NCBI GenBank assembly: GCA_009667805.1
Contig: CM019067.1
Coordinates: 246,547,721-246,611,720 of the forward strand
Origin: Leptobrachium leishanense
Lineage: Eukaryota > Chordata > Amphibia > Anura > Megophryidae
Direction of reading: 5' to 3'
Length of the DNA: 64,000 nt
In this document: positions 49,855-61,719 of the stretch, piece by piece
Numbering within the stretch: the first letter of the stretch is position 1
Layout of the letters: every line of letters starts with the position of its first letter
Notes under the pieces: generated by a model
Seen by the model: only the letters and a program-made list of their open reading frames with translations
Database searches by the model: none
Told to the model about the DNA's origin: nothing
Made by a program: the position numbers and the translations under genes

Positions 49855-50303
49855 GGCTGGGGTCAGACGAGCGTGATTTCTACGGACTGTACGTCCGTGC
49901 AGTACGGACATCGTCAGTACGGATGACGCAGTAGTGGTCACACAGTCCGTTTTTTCACTGAAGTTATTTTATGACGGATGTAGGAGGGAAAAATAAATTA
50001 CAATGAAAAAACATTCTGTCCGTCAAAAATGCTGGACGTATAAATGCAGTCCGTCTGACCTCGTTCCATCACTCACACACAAAGCTATGCAGACGTTGTG
50101 GACGTGGCGCACTCTGCACGTCCGTTCTAGCAGTATTACGTTCTTGCCTAACCTGCGTCCGTTTGCAGCGTCCGTCATGCGTCCGCAGTTCAGTGCGGAC
50201 GTACTTCATGTGTCAGGCTCCAATGGACTTTCTTTCATGCTATCACGGACGTACTTTTAGGCGCAATCACGGACGTGAAGACTACGCTCGTCTGACCCCA
50301 GCC
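49855..50303. mobile_element. Harbinger-like MITE, family B, copy 5
   Basis: 449 bp from ggctggggtcagacgagcgt to tctgaccccagcc, TAA on both sides (49852-49854, 50304-50306). The interior is more diverged than in copies 2-4. Confidence 0.85.
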
Positions 50304-50307
50304 TAAA

Positions 50308-50890
50308 TGGGTTACTCACAGAGCACCGAAATGACGCCAACATTTTGGTGTTCTGTAGTTCCCTGCACTTCGGGGAATAAAATTCACTGCAGGGTCCCCA
50401 AAGTGCATGGAGTCGGCCGCTGAATGCTGCCACCGCAAACCCGTGGCCTGCTGTTTTCAAAAGAACTACTGAACAAAAATGTCTGGAATTTACATAGAAG
50501 ATCCTATGATTGATAATAAAAAGTTCTGTTACAGAAAAAAGAAAAACCGCTATTAAAAAAAAAGGGGGGAGGGAATTTTGCTGAAAAATGACTAAAGGGT
50601 ACTAAAAAAAAAAATCAAAGACTTTTTTCTGCAGATTAAAATAATAAATGGTTTATTAGATATTGCATAAAAACGGGAATATTTTTAACATTGAAACCTA
50701 TGGGGTTCGCCTGAATAAACCTGCTGATTGAAACCACCGAACATCAGGGCATTTCACTGCCATTTCTCTGCTGTTTGGTGTTCTCTGAATAGATTAACCA
50801 TTACTTCTCTATGGGGATTTGCACTGCCTTCCAACAGCACCGTACTTGCTGGCAGTTCACCAAACTTGTGTGTGAGCATATCACAGAGCA
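50308..50890. mobile_element. Relative of family A, diverged
   Basis: gggttactcacagagcaccg at the left and gtgtgagcatatcacagag at the right replace the family A ends. The interior keeps the family A order: aaatgtctggaatttacat, ttctgttacagaaaaaag, tggtttattagatattg, ctgaataaacctgc and atggggattt.gcactgcctt. Probably a separate subfamily. A second hAT end begins immediately after it. Confidence 0.65.
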
Positions 50891-51234
50891 GTGGTGTACT
50901 TAGGGGAGTGGCGAAGGGTGGGCCGCCCCAGGTACCAGTGATTATTTGAGTGTCATTAGGGGGTACTAGGAGGTGCCACTGTCACTGTGTGTCAGCTTTG
51001 AGCTGTGTTCTCAAACAACGAGCAGCGGAGCAGGGCGTTTGCATACGAAATAAAATCGAATAGAATAAAAATCCCCCTCTCCTCCCTCCATAGCTCCTCC
51101 CCTGCCCCGCAGCAGCTCTAGGAGAGGGGAGGGGATGTGATTTGTGTGCAGAGAGAGAAGATAACAGTAAATGGCAGGTAAAGGGGGGGGGAAATCAGCA
51201 GAATATGAAGCCCTGTCTGCTTACTGCTGTTTAA

Positions 51235-51563
51235 GGCTAGGGTCAAACGAAAGCATTTTTACACGCGAACGTAAAAAAGTGAGTCCGAACGCATTGACGT
51301 ATTTTTTCACTGAATTTGCGAAAACGGTCATACGATGCGCATTTTCGTGCGTGATTTTTTACGGATCCAAACCTCTGTACGTCCGTACTAGCGGTTCTGC
51401 GTTCTCGAAAAAATGCGTTCATTTTCCACTTGCGTTGCGCGGCCAGACTTTCGTGCGACCGTACTTCGTATATTGGCCGTCATTGCCCGTCATTTGCTGC
51501 TAGTGCGGCCGTAATTAAGTGCGCCAGAACGCACGTTAAAAGTGCGCTGGTTTGACCCCAGCC
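51235..51563. mobile_element. Harbinger-like MITE, family B, copy 6
   Basis: 329 bp from ggctagggtcaaacgaaagc to tttgaccccagcc, TAA on both sides (51232-51234, 51564-51566). About 90 bp of the usual interior is missing. Confidence 0.85.
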
Positions 51564-51997
51564 TAAAGTGGACCTTTCCTTAACCAGCACTGCAGTGATA
51601 GAAATTTGTCATTGAGCTGCCTGGCTCCTGGTGAGGCTGCGTGCGTGCAGGTCATGCGGTCTGGCCAGTCAGGTGGTACTGAGTTTATTTTATTTTTTCT
51701 GTACCACCTGACTGGCTGAACCACGTGATACGCACGCAGCTGCCCACCCTTTCATTAACACAGACTTTCACTCTATTCTGGACTGAACACCCACCGGAAG
51801 GGAATCAAACCACAGTGCACCCTCTGGCAGTGGCACCTCACTGCTGACAAGATGGCTCCACGCACAGACACAGCCGCGATCCTGAGTCCGTACACACACA
51901 GTTCCTGCTGACTCTGCACACAGCCCTACCGCAGATGGAGGCCGGTAAATATAGAATAAATAATTGTTGTGTGCTCATATTCACTCGGTTTGCTGGG

Positions 51998-52335
51998 AGT
52001 CTTATTGCAGTGGATTCTGATGCACTCATACACACCGCACATTGCATTGCTGGGAGTTTTATTGCTGTGGATTTTGATACGCTGACACACATACCGCACA
52101 TTGCATTGCTGGGAGTTTTATTGCTGTGGATTCTGTGATACACACTGCATATTACTGTGAGTTTTATTGCCCTGGAGCTCTGGGATACGCTCATACACAC
52201 TGCACATTACTGTGAGTTTTATTGCTGTGCAGTTCTGATATGCTCATACACAGTGCCCATTTCTGTGGGTTTTATTGCTGTGCAGCTCTGTGATACACTC
52301 ATATGCAGTGCAGGTTTCTGTGGATTTTATTGTTC
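51998..52335. repeat. Tandem array, 7 units of 45-60 bp
   Basis: ttttattgctgtggattctg-like phrases recur at about 52001, 52057, 52117, 52162, 52217, 52269 and 52325, each with a catacacac...gca linker. A single unit in inverse orientation is visible near 29290-29355 inside the other hAT element. Confidence 0.85.
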
Positions 52336-52676
52336 AACCAATTAGAGCGGCTGTGATCCAGTATACTTGACGTGCGTGGCTGTTCTTTGTAAAAATGCTT
52401 GAATTTAAACATTTCATAATTTTATTTATCTCAATAGATACATTTGAAATGGTATACAAAATATACAAGTAGGCACTTGGTCTCCACTTTTAATATAAAG
52501 AGAGGAAAAGGCGGAGCTCTAAGAGGATGAGGTGGAGCTTAAAGAGGAAGGGTGGGGATTAACCAGGAAGAGGTGTGCCCTTGACAGGAAGGGGTGTGTC
52601 AAATTTAAATTAGGGGGTGCACGAGTTTAGTCAGGCCTAGGGCAGCACAAAACCTAAATACACCACTGCTGGCATG

Positions 52677-52770
52677 CATCGTTGGGTGTCTTGCCAAAGG
52701 ACACTTGCTGGAGAGGTGCTGTGATGAAGATTCGAAGCTGTGGCTCCCCGCTTGCAGAGCAAATACTTCT
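52677..52770 (-). mobile_element. SINE 5' part, truncated
   Basis: The inverse of ctctccagcaagtgtccttt and ggcaagacaccc, with a B-box-like gcttcgaatct, matches the body of the SINE at 9228. The 3-kb hAT is inserted at its broken edge. Confidence 0.65.
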
Positions 52771-53995
52771 CAGTGGTCTTTAAAGCTCAGTTCATTCTAG
52801 GGCTGCTCTCCAGGAATTCTATGCCTAGGAACTGTGCATTACATGGGAGCACCACTCATTTTAGGCAATAAACAAGAAAACTATAAATCTGTTGGCCACT
52901 TTGCCAGCACAGTGTTTTGGTAACTATGAAATGTCTACTGAATGAGCAAATGTAAACTTGGGCATGTCTTACCTAAACATGCCTGATCCTACATTTTGCA
53001 TCAAATAGTGATGTCTGGAGCAAGATCAAGGTGGCCTTGGAGCAGTGTATGGTGACAGCACCCAGTGCTCCATTGAGGTAAGTGTTACCTCATTAGGAAT
53101 ATCACATTGATCTGATATATGCATTGAGGGATAAGACACAGCACAGAAAGTGGACCCCCCAGGTACAATTGGTGTTAGTGTCCGTAATCTCCATTGGCAA
53201 GTTTAGTGGAGGTATTCATTTCACATCTGCCTTAGGGGATAATTAAACACACATTTTGGCAGTGGTCCCCAGTGAAATATAGCTAGCCAGGAAAAAGGCT
53301 GACCTCTGTGTAACATGGATCTCTAGCCAACCATTGTTTTCGTTCTCTTAAAAAGCCATTCTCAAGGGTCTATTTCAGTGGAGAAAAAAACAGATCTCTT
53401 TAAGCCTAGTCTTTTGAATATGTAATAAGATTTACCTTTCATAACTGTTTGGAATAAGACTAACTAGCAAGTCCATCTTAGGGTAAAGCGACATATGTTT
53501 TCAACATCACCGGACCCTTTCAGTATTGGGCTTTTGTGGTGTCTTTGATCCCAATTAGTTTTTCCTTTTTTCTGTTTGCTCATGATTTACAAAGACAAAA
53601 CATGACTAGTCATAGTATGCTATATATTTTTTAATTGTGTTCTAGTAGATTTGAAGAAATTCTGTCAGGAACGATTGTAAAAACGAAATTATTAATAATT
53701 TAGAGACAAATAACGTAACATACATTTTAATGTATATTTAAAGAGTGGACAGTTGACACTCAGTGAACCCTTTTAAAAATGTCCCATTACTACCTCTCTA
53801 TAAACAGATGATCGTCTAATTAAGATACATTTTGTCTATGTATGAGCTATTTATAGATAAATTTAAATTTAGTAAAATGCAATTCTGTGACCCAAGGGGA
53901 ATATATATATTTATATATATATACAAACTCGATCCCCGTGCAACCAGTGACCAAAGAGGTTATTGCTTCGGTGCTGGAACCAGGCACATGTAGAT
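52771..53995. other. No supported gene
   Basis: Unassigned AT-rich DNA with a TA microsatellite at about 53902-53923 next to the palindrome that follows. Confidence 0.4.
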
Positions 53996-54174
53996 AGAAG
54001 ATTTCGGCGTTCCGCAACGCATAGACTTCTCCATAGGTTTTATTGAAAACTCTTTATTTAGGTCGACGTTTCAGTCCAAGAAAAGTCCGGTTGGACTGAA
54101 ACGCCGACCTAAATAAAGAGTTTTCATTAAAGCCTATGGAGAAGTCTTTGAGATGCGTAACGCAGAAATCTTCT
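53996..54174. mobile_element. 179-bp palindrome in a TA-repeat setting
   Basis: Arms of about 85 bp run from agaagatttcggcgtt to gtcgacgtttcagtcc and back through ggactgaaacgccgacc to gcagaaatcttct. Blocks taaataaagagtttt and cctatggagaagt match in inverse. TA repeats lie on both sides. The gacgtttcagtcc motif resembles gacgcgtttcgtc of the 12.6-kb element. Confidence 0.75.
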
Positions 54175-54248
54175 ATATATATATATATGCATCCAAGAAT
54201 AAGAATCCAATACACCTACAAGAAATAGCTGCTACAGAAAAAAAATAT

Positions 54249-54940
54249 GGGCTCTATTCCATAGTTGGTGCTAATGTTGCGTCTTGATATGTAATCGTTA
54301 GCGCTAGGAGAGGTAAATTTAACGTCTGGAATCGATATTCCAATCCTGATGCTAAACTGGGGCGCCTTGCAGCTTGTGCGTGCATTTGGTACTTAACCAC
54401 CTCCTATACATAACATGTGGAGCACAATTTTTTTTTTTTAATTTCTTGAGAAGTGAGGTATTACAAAGTGGTGGCGCAATTTATCATTGGGAGGCGTAAG
54501 CCAAAATTTTAACACCTTCTAAAAGCTGGTGTTAATTGATTCTGCAAATGAAACATGCTCTAAACCCCCCCCCCTAAAAATTCCATACTCACCTCTCATC
54601 CCACGGCAAAAAGGGTGGCTCGATCTATCTGCTGCTTCTTCTCGCCAGAACAGAATGAGATTGGGAGCAAATAGTTCCCTCCGCAATCACTCTGCAGTGC
54701 TGCGCGATCTCGTGGCCTGGAAGTATAAGCCTCCATGAGTCCAACGGACTTCAGGAGCCGATACTCACGGTAGCGCTACTATGAGTATCAGGGAGGTTAG
54801 TGCTGCATACCGGCGCGAGGTGCTGAGATAGCATCTTCCCTGGAATAGGACGTTAACATATAGACAGTAAAGGAAAATCTGCAAGCGTGCATTATCCTGC
54901 TTACTGTCTCCATATTAGCGTCAATATTGGAATATTGCCC
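54249..54940. mobile_element. Harbinger-like MITE with TAT duplication
   Basis: Starts gggctctattccatagttgg, ends cgtcaatattggaatattgccc, TAT on both sides (54246-54248, 54941-54943). 692 bp, no coding capacity. Confidence 0.65.
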
Positions 54941-54943
54941 TAT

Positions 54944-55440
54944 GCATCTACCTATAATCATTTTTTTTCTGTAGCAACTACATTCTTTCTACACATGGGA
55001 GGGTGAGATTAGTTTTATTAAAGAAAATATTTTAAAGAGAAAAAAGTAAATTGTGTTACTTTTAGAAATACTCAACCCATGTAGAGGTCACCCACCCTGT
55101 ATGCACAGACTGTGGGTATTCCTCAGCTGGCTTTACAGGAATATTGTTCAACACCACCCATGACGAATTAAGAAAAGGCTTTTCCTGACAACGTCATGCT
55201 CAAAAAAACAGCTCAATGTACGAAAGAAACAACAGAGAGGCCAACAATCACTGTGTGCGGGAACTGGAGAGTTTGATGAGTTGGAGCACAGCATGGATGC
55301 ATCTTTCAAAATATCAAGAATTCAGCATTGAAAAGAGACCTATAGGGAATAGTGGGAAAGAATGAAGCCGTTCCTCAAAAAGACCAACATCTGTTGTGGT
55401 GGGGTGATTGAGAGTTTATTAAAAGGCCCCATTTAGAAAA
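54944..55440. other. No recognisable feature
   Basis: Unassigned sequence upstream of a reverse-transcriptase-like fragment. Confidence 0.35.
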
Positions 55441-55444
55441 ATCT

Positions 55445-55610
55445 TTACAACAATATCATCCATAGGAGCCAACATGGTTTTGACCTGCTACCAGGCTGGA
55501 CTACCTTAACTGAGTTCTATGAAATTGTGGGTATGAGAATAAATCAAATTATTCCAGTAGACGTGATCTCTTTAGATTATGCTAAAACATTTTCATATGG
55601 TTCTACGCAA
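55445..55610 (+). pseudogene. Non-LTR reverse transcriptase fragment
   Basis: One frame reads IIHRSQHGFDLL, TLTEFYEIVG and PVDVISLDYAKTF. This follows the SQHGF...STLTNL...VDVIYLDFAKAFD pattern of non-LTR reverse transcriptase motifs 2-A, including the catalytic aspartate. Frames break on both sides. It belongs to a different LINE family from the one at 15.8 kb, as far as I can judge. Confidence 0.55.
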
Positions 55611-56315
55611 GTGTTCACTGTATGATCTTAAGATATCGATTAGTCGTAATAATATGCGTATTGCTTCCTCTTTTATTCCCTATATAAAATGTAAGCGGAA
55701 GACTCATGAGCCGGCATGAGCTGTTCATACTATTTTGCTTCAAGAGTTTATTTGCGTAGTTTATCACAATGATAAATTCTATATATTCACAGTGCGACAA
55801 TAAAAAAAAAATCTGCAACAAAGGAGACAAAGGACAAGCAAAACACATTTCTCAATAGCTTATCAAGGAGTGAAAAGCCAATGCATTCATTTTATATATA
55901 CCAGAACAATTTAACACCCTGCTATAGCTCTACCACGTGATAACATAGACACAATAACTGAAGAGTTTGCTGCTTACTGTTTGGCACAGCAAGGTCGCAG
56001 AAGCTAGTGTTGATTTGTTGTATTCAGCAATTAAATAAAATGTGATATTTGCCTGAGGTGGCGGGGCTGAGATCACGGCAAAGTCACGTAGTTACATAAG
56101 AACTTACCGTAGCTGTAGAGTTTGGTAAAGACATCCTGAAGCCCAGAAAGACTTATTCATGTGATTTGTAGATATGTAGACAGTATCCAATGGTGTCTCA
56201 CTATTTAAAGTCAACAACAAATGTTTTTTTTTGTAATTTAGACAAACTATCTCATTTAACTGAATCTTTCATGTATAGATTCGGTTTTAGGGTTAACAGG
56301 TGAGAGCATGACTAC
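55611..56315. other. No recognisable feature
   Basis: Unassigned AT-rich DNA. Confidence 0.4.
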
Positions 56316-56885
56316 TAGAGATGTGCATTCATTTTGGAAAAATTCAGAATTTGGACCGAAATTTGATAATTCATATTTCGGAAGTACTTCCGAATAACGA
56401 ATTGATATGATACAAATTTGAAACGGTACATATATGAATTTATTTCGTTTCACACTGCGTCATCATCATAAAAGAAAAATTTGAATAACTGATATCAACT
56501 ATTGAATTTGAAATGAACTATCAAATTGATATCAACTATCGAATTGATAAGTTACAATACAAGTAATAGTCAGCAAAGGACTTTATGAAACAAATTAATT
56601 TTGTTTCACTGTTTAATTTGACTCAAATACTAAATCTGTGACACAGCTTAATATTTAACACTAGCTTTTCTTTTAACAGCAAAATTTGATTAATTGGGGT
56701 TTTATTTAGTGATCCAAAATACGAATTGATATCAACTATCGAATTGATATATGAAATTCGAATCGATTCGAAATTTCAAATCGATACGAAATGAAATTAG
56801 TTACGAAATTTAGAAAACTAAATTATTTAAAAACGTAACGAAACAAAACTAAACAAAATTATTTTTTCAGCCATGCACATCCCTA
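56316..56885. mobile_element. hAT-like MITE, 570 bp
   Basis: Ends tagagatgtgcattc and gccatgcacatcccta, with the perfect 8-bp duplication ATGACTAC (56308-56315, 56886-56893). The interior is AT-rich with many gaattgatat / atatcaattcg alternations that can self-pair. Confidence 0.88.
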
Positions 56886-56893
56886 ATGACTAC

Positions 56894-58263
56894 TGACATG
56901 CTCGTAATGAAGCCAACATGTTCTTGTCAATGATAATGCCTTGGTTGGAAATGTATTTTAAAGCTATACCCTCCTGACAGGGTTTGACATTTCAGTTGGC
57001 CAACCTTTCAGGTGGTAATAGTCTGTTTTGCATATGGTAATGTTTTCACTGTCTTGGCATCAAACTAAAACCACCATTCTGCAAAGTATTAATTAAGATA
57101 CATGGGAAAGAGGTAGTGTGGTCCATGTCAATGATTCCTTGTATCAACCACAGCATGAGCAAAACTGGTTTGAGTGCTTGCAGTGCCCCTTTAAATATAA
57201 ATTAGGCTTTACCAACAAGATGAAAAAACTAGAATTATATATTATATTTATGAATTATTTAGAACGCCAAATATGTTGTAGTTGATAACATATCAAATGT
57301 GTTTCTAAATTATACAATATATTCAAAGTTCTTACACATATACACTTCCTATTTACAAAACTTCTAATAAGAGTAACTTTTATTTGCTGTGCATGCAGAT
57401 AAAAGATGAACAACTACATAATGGATGAAATAGGTACTTGACATAATGACATAACTCAAAACCACGCACAGTCACATCTCGAACATCCGGCATCACTTGC
57501 TGTAATGCATCCATGTCTGTGTTTGGTTTGGTTTGGTTTACTTAGCAAATTGTTAGTTGAAGCATTATTGGATTCCTGTGTGTTACATTTCTGCAAATCA
57601 ATACATACAGTAACTAGCTAGAAAGTATATCAACATTCCCTTGGTAGAATTCATTGTTAACCCCTGGTGTATGCCTAAAACAAAGCAAAGTTGGATACAT
57701 TCTTAAATGTTTTGAGATCCATATCATTTAGATAATCTATGATAATTTTTAATGTTCGTGGAAAACCCAGGTCAACATAGAATGTTTATTGTCTTTTTGT
57801 AGCAGCTGTACAAAACCTTGCTGACACTAAAGGCCCTAATTTGACCCAGTTGTCAAACTTAAGATGTTGCGTGATTTTGCTACACAAGAAAAAAATCACT
57901 TACCTCTGATTCCATGGTACAGAGGGAGTGCAATCTGTTTCTTCCTCTACCCATATGTGAAAGAACAATAGGAAAAAACTGTTTCTGGTTTTCTTCTGTA
58001 GAGCCACAGCAACCCTGCTTACAATATCTCCTCACGCAGAGTTGTACTTCTCTCTGTGGACTCCATAAGCTAATATCAGCAGCAGGGTTGACCACCACTT
58101 CTCGTAGTGATATTAGTAGCTCCTTCCTTTTATGAGTCAAGACTTAGTGGCTCACTAATAGAGTCAGTAACATGGAGCTGCTACAGGTTATTGGCTCATA
58201 CTGATATTTTGCCTTTCCAACTCTCTGTTATCAGCTTGAATAAATGTCATGGACAGTCCATAT
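56894..58263. other. No supported gene
   Basis: Unassigned. No terminal repeats or exon-like stretch defended. Confidence 0.4.
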
Positions 58264-58442
58264 TAGGGCTGAAACAACTAATCGATTAAATGACAACTAA
58301 TCGATAATGAAAAGAGTTGTCAACTATTCTCATTATCGATTACCGTATTTTTCGCTCCATAAGACGCACCTGACCATAAGACGCACCTAGTTTTTAGAGG
58401 AGGAAAACAGGAAAAAAATATTCTGAATTAAATAGTGTAATA

Positions 58443-58640
58443 ATGGATATGCCCTCATGGATATGCCTCAACAGCTCTCATGGATATGCCCCAGGAGCTC
58501 TCATGGATATGCCCCAGCAGCTCTCAAGGATATGCCCCAGCAGCTCTCATGATATGCCCCAGCTCCTCTCATGGATATGCCCCAGCTCCTCTCACGGATA
58601 TACTGCCCCAGCAGCTCTCATGGATACTGCCCCCAGGCCC
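58443..58640. repeat. Minisatellite, about 9 units, cassette copy 2
   Basis: Units of the form ctcatggatatgccccagca, the inverse of the array at 27480-29225, about 21-24 bp each. This short array is the likely precursor state of the expanded one. Confidence 0.9.
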
Positions 58641-58673
58641 CAGCTCACCTCCTGCCGCCGCCGCGTGTTCGGC

Positions 58674-58823
58674 TCCCTCTGAGCGTCCAGTGGCATGGAG
58701 CTTGGGCGCTCGCCTGGGGGAGCCACGTGACCAGCCGCGATCTCGCGAGAACTCGGCTGGTGACGTGGTTCCCCCAGGCGAGCGCTGAAGCTTCATAGCT
58801 TCGGACGCTCACCGGGAGCCGAA
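58674..58823. repeat. GC-rich hairpin, cassette copy 2
   Basis: ggctccctctgagcgtcc ... gcgctcgcctgggggagcc pairs with ggttcccccaggcgagcgc ... ggacgctcaccgggagcc. Matches 27325-27463 in inverse orientation. Confidence 0.85.
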
Positions 58824-59711
58824 CACTGCAACGTGCAGTATTCGCTCCATAAGACGCACATACTTTTCCCCCCACTTTTTTGGGGGGGGAAAGTGTGTCT
58901 TATGGAGCGAAAAATACAGTAATCGATTTGTAAACAGCACACACTGTTTAGAGTCAGACTGTGTTAAACGTTATAACCTCAGATTCTACTTCGTCCTGTG
59001 CCACCACCTCAACCTGCTTGTTACCCCCTCTTTGGTCTGGAGTTGCCATTCTCTCCCTTTGGTACGTTCCCTTCCCACAAACTCCCTCCCACACTCAGGT
59101 CCGGTCTTTTGCCCAAACCCACTCTCTCTCACGCTCGGGTCAAGTCCTATGCCCAAACTCCTTTCCTTCCACCTCCGGACCGTGCTCCCACTCATGTTGT
59201 TCATGAAATTATTGTAAAGGGACACTCTAATAAGCTAAAGTGGTCAGGCTGCGTAGAGCGTCCCCTTCTCACGCTGATTTCGTGCTGACATCATCATGTC
59301 TGAGCGCTTGACACAGAGTTCGTTTGAGGAGAAAGCAGGCATGGGCTTAAGATGCGAATGCAGCATCCATCACTGTGACCAGGTGTTCATGTACCTTATG
59401 TGTGAAAAATGTGCAATCTGCATATGGTTTTATTTTATCCGATGAATCGATTAATCGAAAAAATAATCAGCCAACTAATCGATTATGAAAATAATCGTTA
59501 GTTGCAGCCCTAGTCCATATCATTATGTGGTTGTTTAGAAGTAGATTGCTTTGATGACATAGATTGCTAAACGTTCTTAAAAGATTAATTACTTGTTTAG
59601 CTACCTTTTAATACAGGTTCACAGGAGACTCCATTGCATCCGAACTTCTCACATATTAGTTTCTAGTAGTTATACAAGCAAAAGTGAGAAAACAAACTAA
59701 AGCAAGACTAA

Positions 59712-60424
59712 CAGGGTAATTCAAAGAGATCCGAATTGCTTGAGAAAGGTAACCGAACGCTGAAAATCAGCGTTCGGTTACCTTTCTTGGCCATTCGACT
59801 ATCCAGAGAGCAGGCAATTCGCCAAATCCTGGCGAATTGCCTGCACATACGGTGCCTGTTCGGTGCCTGTTTGAGGGCAGTGAAATCCCCATAAAAAAGC
59901 ACTGCTTCGGCTATTCAGAGAACAAAAACCAGCAGTGAAAGGTTCCCGAAATGCCCTGCCATTCGGTGGTTTCATTTGTCAGGTTTATTCAGGCGAATCC
60001 CATAGGCTTCAATGTTAAAAATATTCCCGTTTTAATTCAATATCTAATAAACTATTCATTCTAAAATTCTGCAGTAAAGAGTCTCTTTATTTATAGATTT
60101 TTTAGGATATTTTAAGCATTTTTCTTAATTTTCTTTTTTTTTAAAAAAGTCAGATTATTTTTTTTAAACTTTACTTATTTTTTCTGTAACAGCCCTTCTT
60201 ATTATCATTCATCGGACCTCATATGTAAATTTAAGACATTTTCGCTCAGTAGTTTCTTTGCAAATCACTTTTCAAACATTCAAGCAAACTGTTTTCCTAA
60301 TTTGTTCACTTCACTTGTCTGCGGTGTCGGCTTTTTCCGGCGGCTTCGCTGCGTGTGATCAGTTCCTGCTCGGGTTTTTCCGTGGTTTTCCGCGGGTTAA
60401 TACAGATGTTTTTGCTGGTTTTTG
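59712..60424. mobile_element. Harbinger-like MITE, family A, copy 7 (right end lost)
   Basis: Begins cagggtaattcaaagag after TAA and follows family A up to cagatgtttttgctgg. There it joins a Tc1 fragment at about 60424/60425. The last 200-250 bp and the right inverted end are missing. Confidence 0.88.
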
Positions 60425-60709
60425 CAAATCTTTTCTCAGTTCCTCAGCAGTCACACGGGGACTTTTCTCCACTCTACGCTTCAGGTAGCGCACAGCAGTT
60501 GAAGTCAGCATCTTCTTTCTGCCACGACCAGGTAGCGTTTCAACAGTGCCCTTTGCCTTGAATTTGCGAATGATGCTTCCTATGGTCTCTCTTGGTATGT
60601 TTAACATCTTTGCAATCTTCTTATAGCCATTGCCCTTCCTGTGAAGAGTAATCACCTCTTCTCTTGTCTTCCTGGACCATTCTCTTGACTTCACCATGTT
60701 TGTAACCAC
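60425..60709 (-). pseudogene. Tc1 transposase N-terminal fragment
   Basis: Residues 1 to about 95 (helix-turn-helix region with GRGRKK) are retained and match copy 1 closely. The frame then runs into MITE sequence. No catalytic residue remains. A DNA-binding fragment of this kind could in theory bind Tc1 ends, but expression is unknown. Confidence 0.9.
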
Positions 60710-60784
60710 ACCAGTAAATGTCTAGAAGGAGCTGAGTATCACAGTCATTTTAAAGCTGCCTAATTGGTGCTTATTATGCTTTAT

Positions 60785-61719
60785 AAAACATAACAAGGAA
60801 AAAGAGTGTCATCTGCGCTAGTTTCTATGTGTTCCATGTACAACAAAAATGGAGGTTTTTGTTTGTTTCAATGGCCATTGCAACGTAAGCCCACTCGCCA
60901 CTTCAAGGCACCTCTTTAGAGTGGGTACCTAACAATTATAACCAAAAGGCCGCTCTACTGAGCAGCTCCAAGCCCCTCCAGCTGCTTTTCAGCGAAGGAG
61001 AGGCAAAGATGGTGGCTTTTATTTATACACGCACCAAACACTTCCCATTTGGGATCAAAAACAAAAACATGGAAAGAGGAACAGCTGCAGAACGACGGAC
61101 TGGTGTTACAAGCATGATATACATAAATACAGAAAAAATGGCGTCGCGCCCATACTCACTTATTTTCGGAGGGGCAGCAACTGCCAGGAGTAACAGCCCA
61201 GTCAATGTATAAAACATAACAAGGAAAAAGAGTGTCATCTGCGCTAGTTTCTATGTGTTCCATGTACAACAAAAATGGAGGTTTTTGTTTGTTTCAATGG
61301 CCATGGGCGCGACGCCATTTTTTCTGTATTTATGTATATCACTCTTTCCATGTTTTTGTTTTTGATCCCAAATGGGAAGTGTTTGGTGCGTGTATAAATA
61401 AAAGCCACCATCTTTGCCTCTCCTTCGCTGAAAAGCAGCTGGAGGGGCTTGGAGCTGCTCAGTAGAGCGGCCTTTTGGTTATAATTGTTAGGTACCCACT
61501 CTAAAGAGGTGCCTTGAAGTGGCGAGTGGGCTTACGTTGCAATGGCCATTGAAACAAACAAAAACCTCCATTTTTGTTGTACATGGAACACATAGAAACT
61601 AGCGCAGATGACACTCTTTTTCCTTGTTATGTTTTATACATTGACTGGGCTGTTACTCCTGGCAGTTGCTGCCCCTCCGAAAATAAGTGAGTATGGGCGC
61701 GACGCCATTTTTTCTGTAT
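60785..61719. mobile_element. Inverted-concatemer element with 14-bp target duplication
   Basis: Inserted in the Tc1 with the direct repeat ttattatgctttat on both sides (60771-60784, 61720-61733). The structure reads as segments a-b-c-a, then b'-a'-c'-b' (inverse): a at 60782-60879, b to about 61155, c to 61207, a again 61208-61304, b' 61305-61541, a' 61542-61638, c' 61639-61694, partial b' to 61719. Both halves are thus permuted reads of one circularly ordered unit of about 425 bp, placed head to head. The b' copy lacks about 38 bp present in b. No coding frame. Confidence 0.85.

Larger units (their letters stand above)
49616..52668. mobile_element. 3-kb hAT-like element with many nested insertions
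   Basis: Ends cagtggggtattttggcc and ggttttgtgctgccctaggc-type inverse (aacctaaatacaccactg) are inverted complements of the CAGTGGYGTA type. The flanks are the perfect 8-bp duplication CTGGCATG (49608-49615, 52669-52676). Inside are a LINE tail, two family B MITEs, a family A-like relative, a second hAT-type start (cagtggtgtacttagg at 50891) and a tandem array. No transposase remains. Confidence 0.85.
58343..58919. mobile_element. TA-flanked MITE with hairpin and minisatellite cassette
   Basis: Ends ccgtatttttcgctccataa and ttatggagcgaaaaatacag are inverted complements between TA dinucleotides (58341-58342, 58920-58921). This fits the Tc1/mariner superfamily. Inside, left to right: a second ataagacgcacctag, a short ggatatgcccc minisatellite (58443-58640), a GC-rich hairpin (58674-58823) and a poly-C/G hairpin (58868-58890). 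Confidence 0.8.
58264..59512. mobile_element. hAT-like element hosting a TA-flanked MITE
   Basis: Ends tagggctgaaacaactaatc and gttagttgcagccctagt-type (cagcccta), with the perfect 8-bp duplication GTCCATAT (58256-58263, 59513-59520). The aatcgattaa-rich ends are those of a hAT family I recall as widespread in vertebrates. Another element occupies 58343-58919. Confidence 0.88.

Noticed and set aside
60359..60709. A new 116-residue host gene made of a helix-turn-helix domain
   Set aside because: It is the N-terminal end of a broken Tc1 transposase running into MITE sequence; no sign of a promoter or selection.
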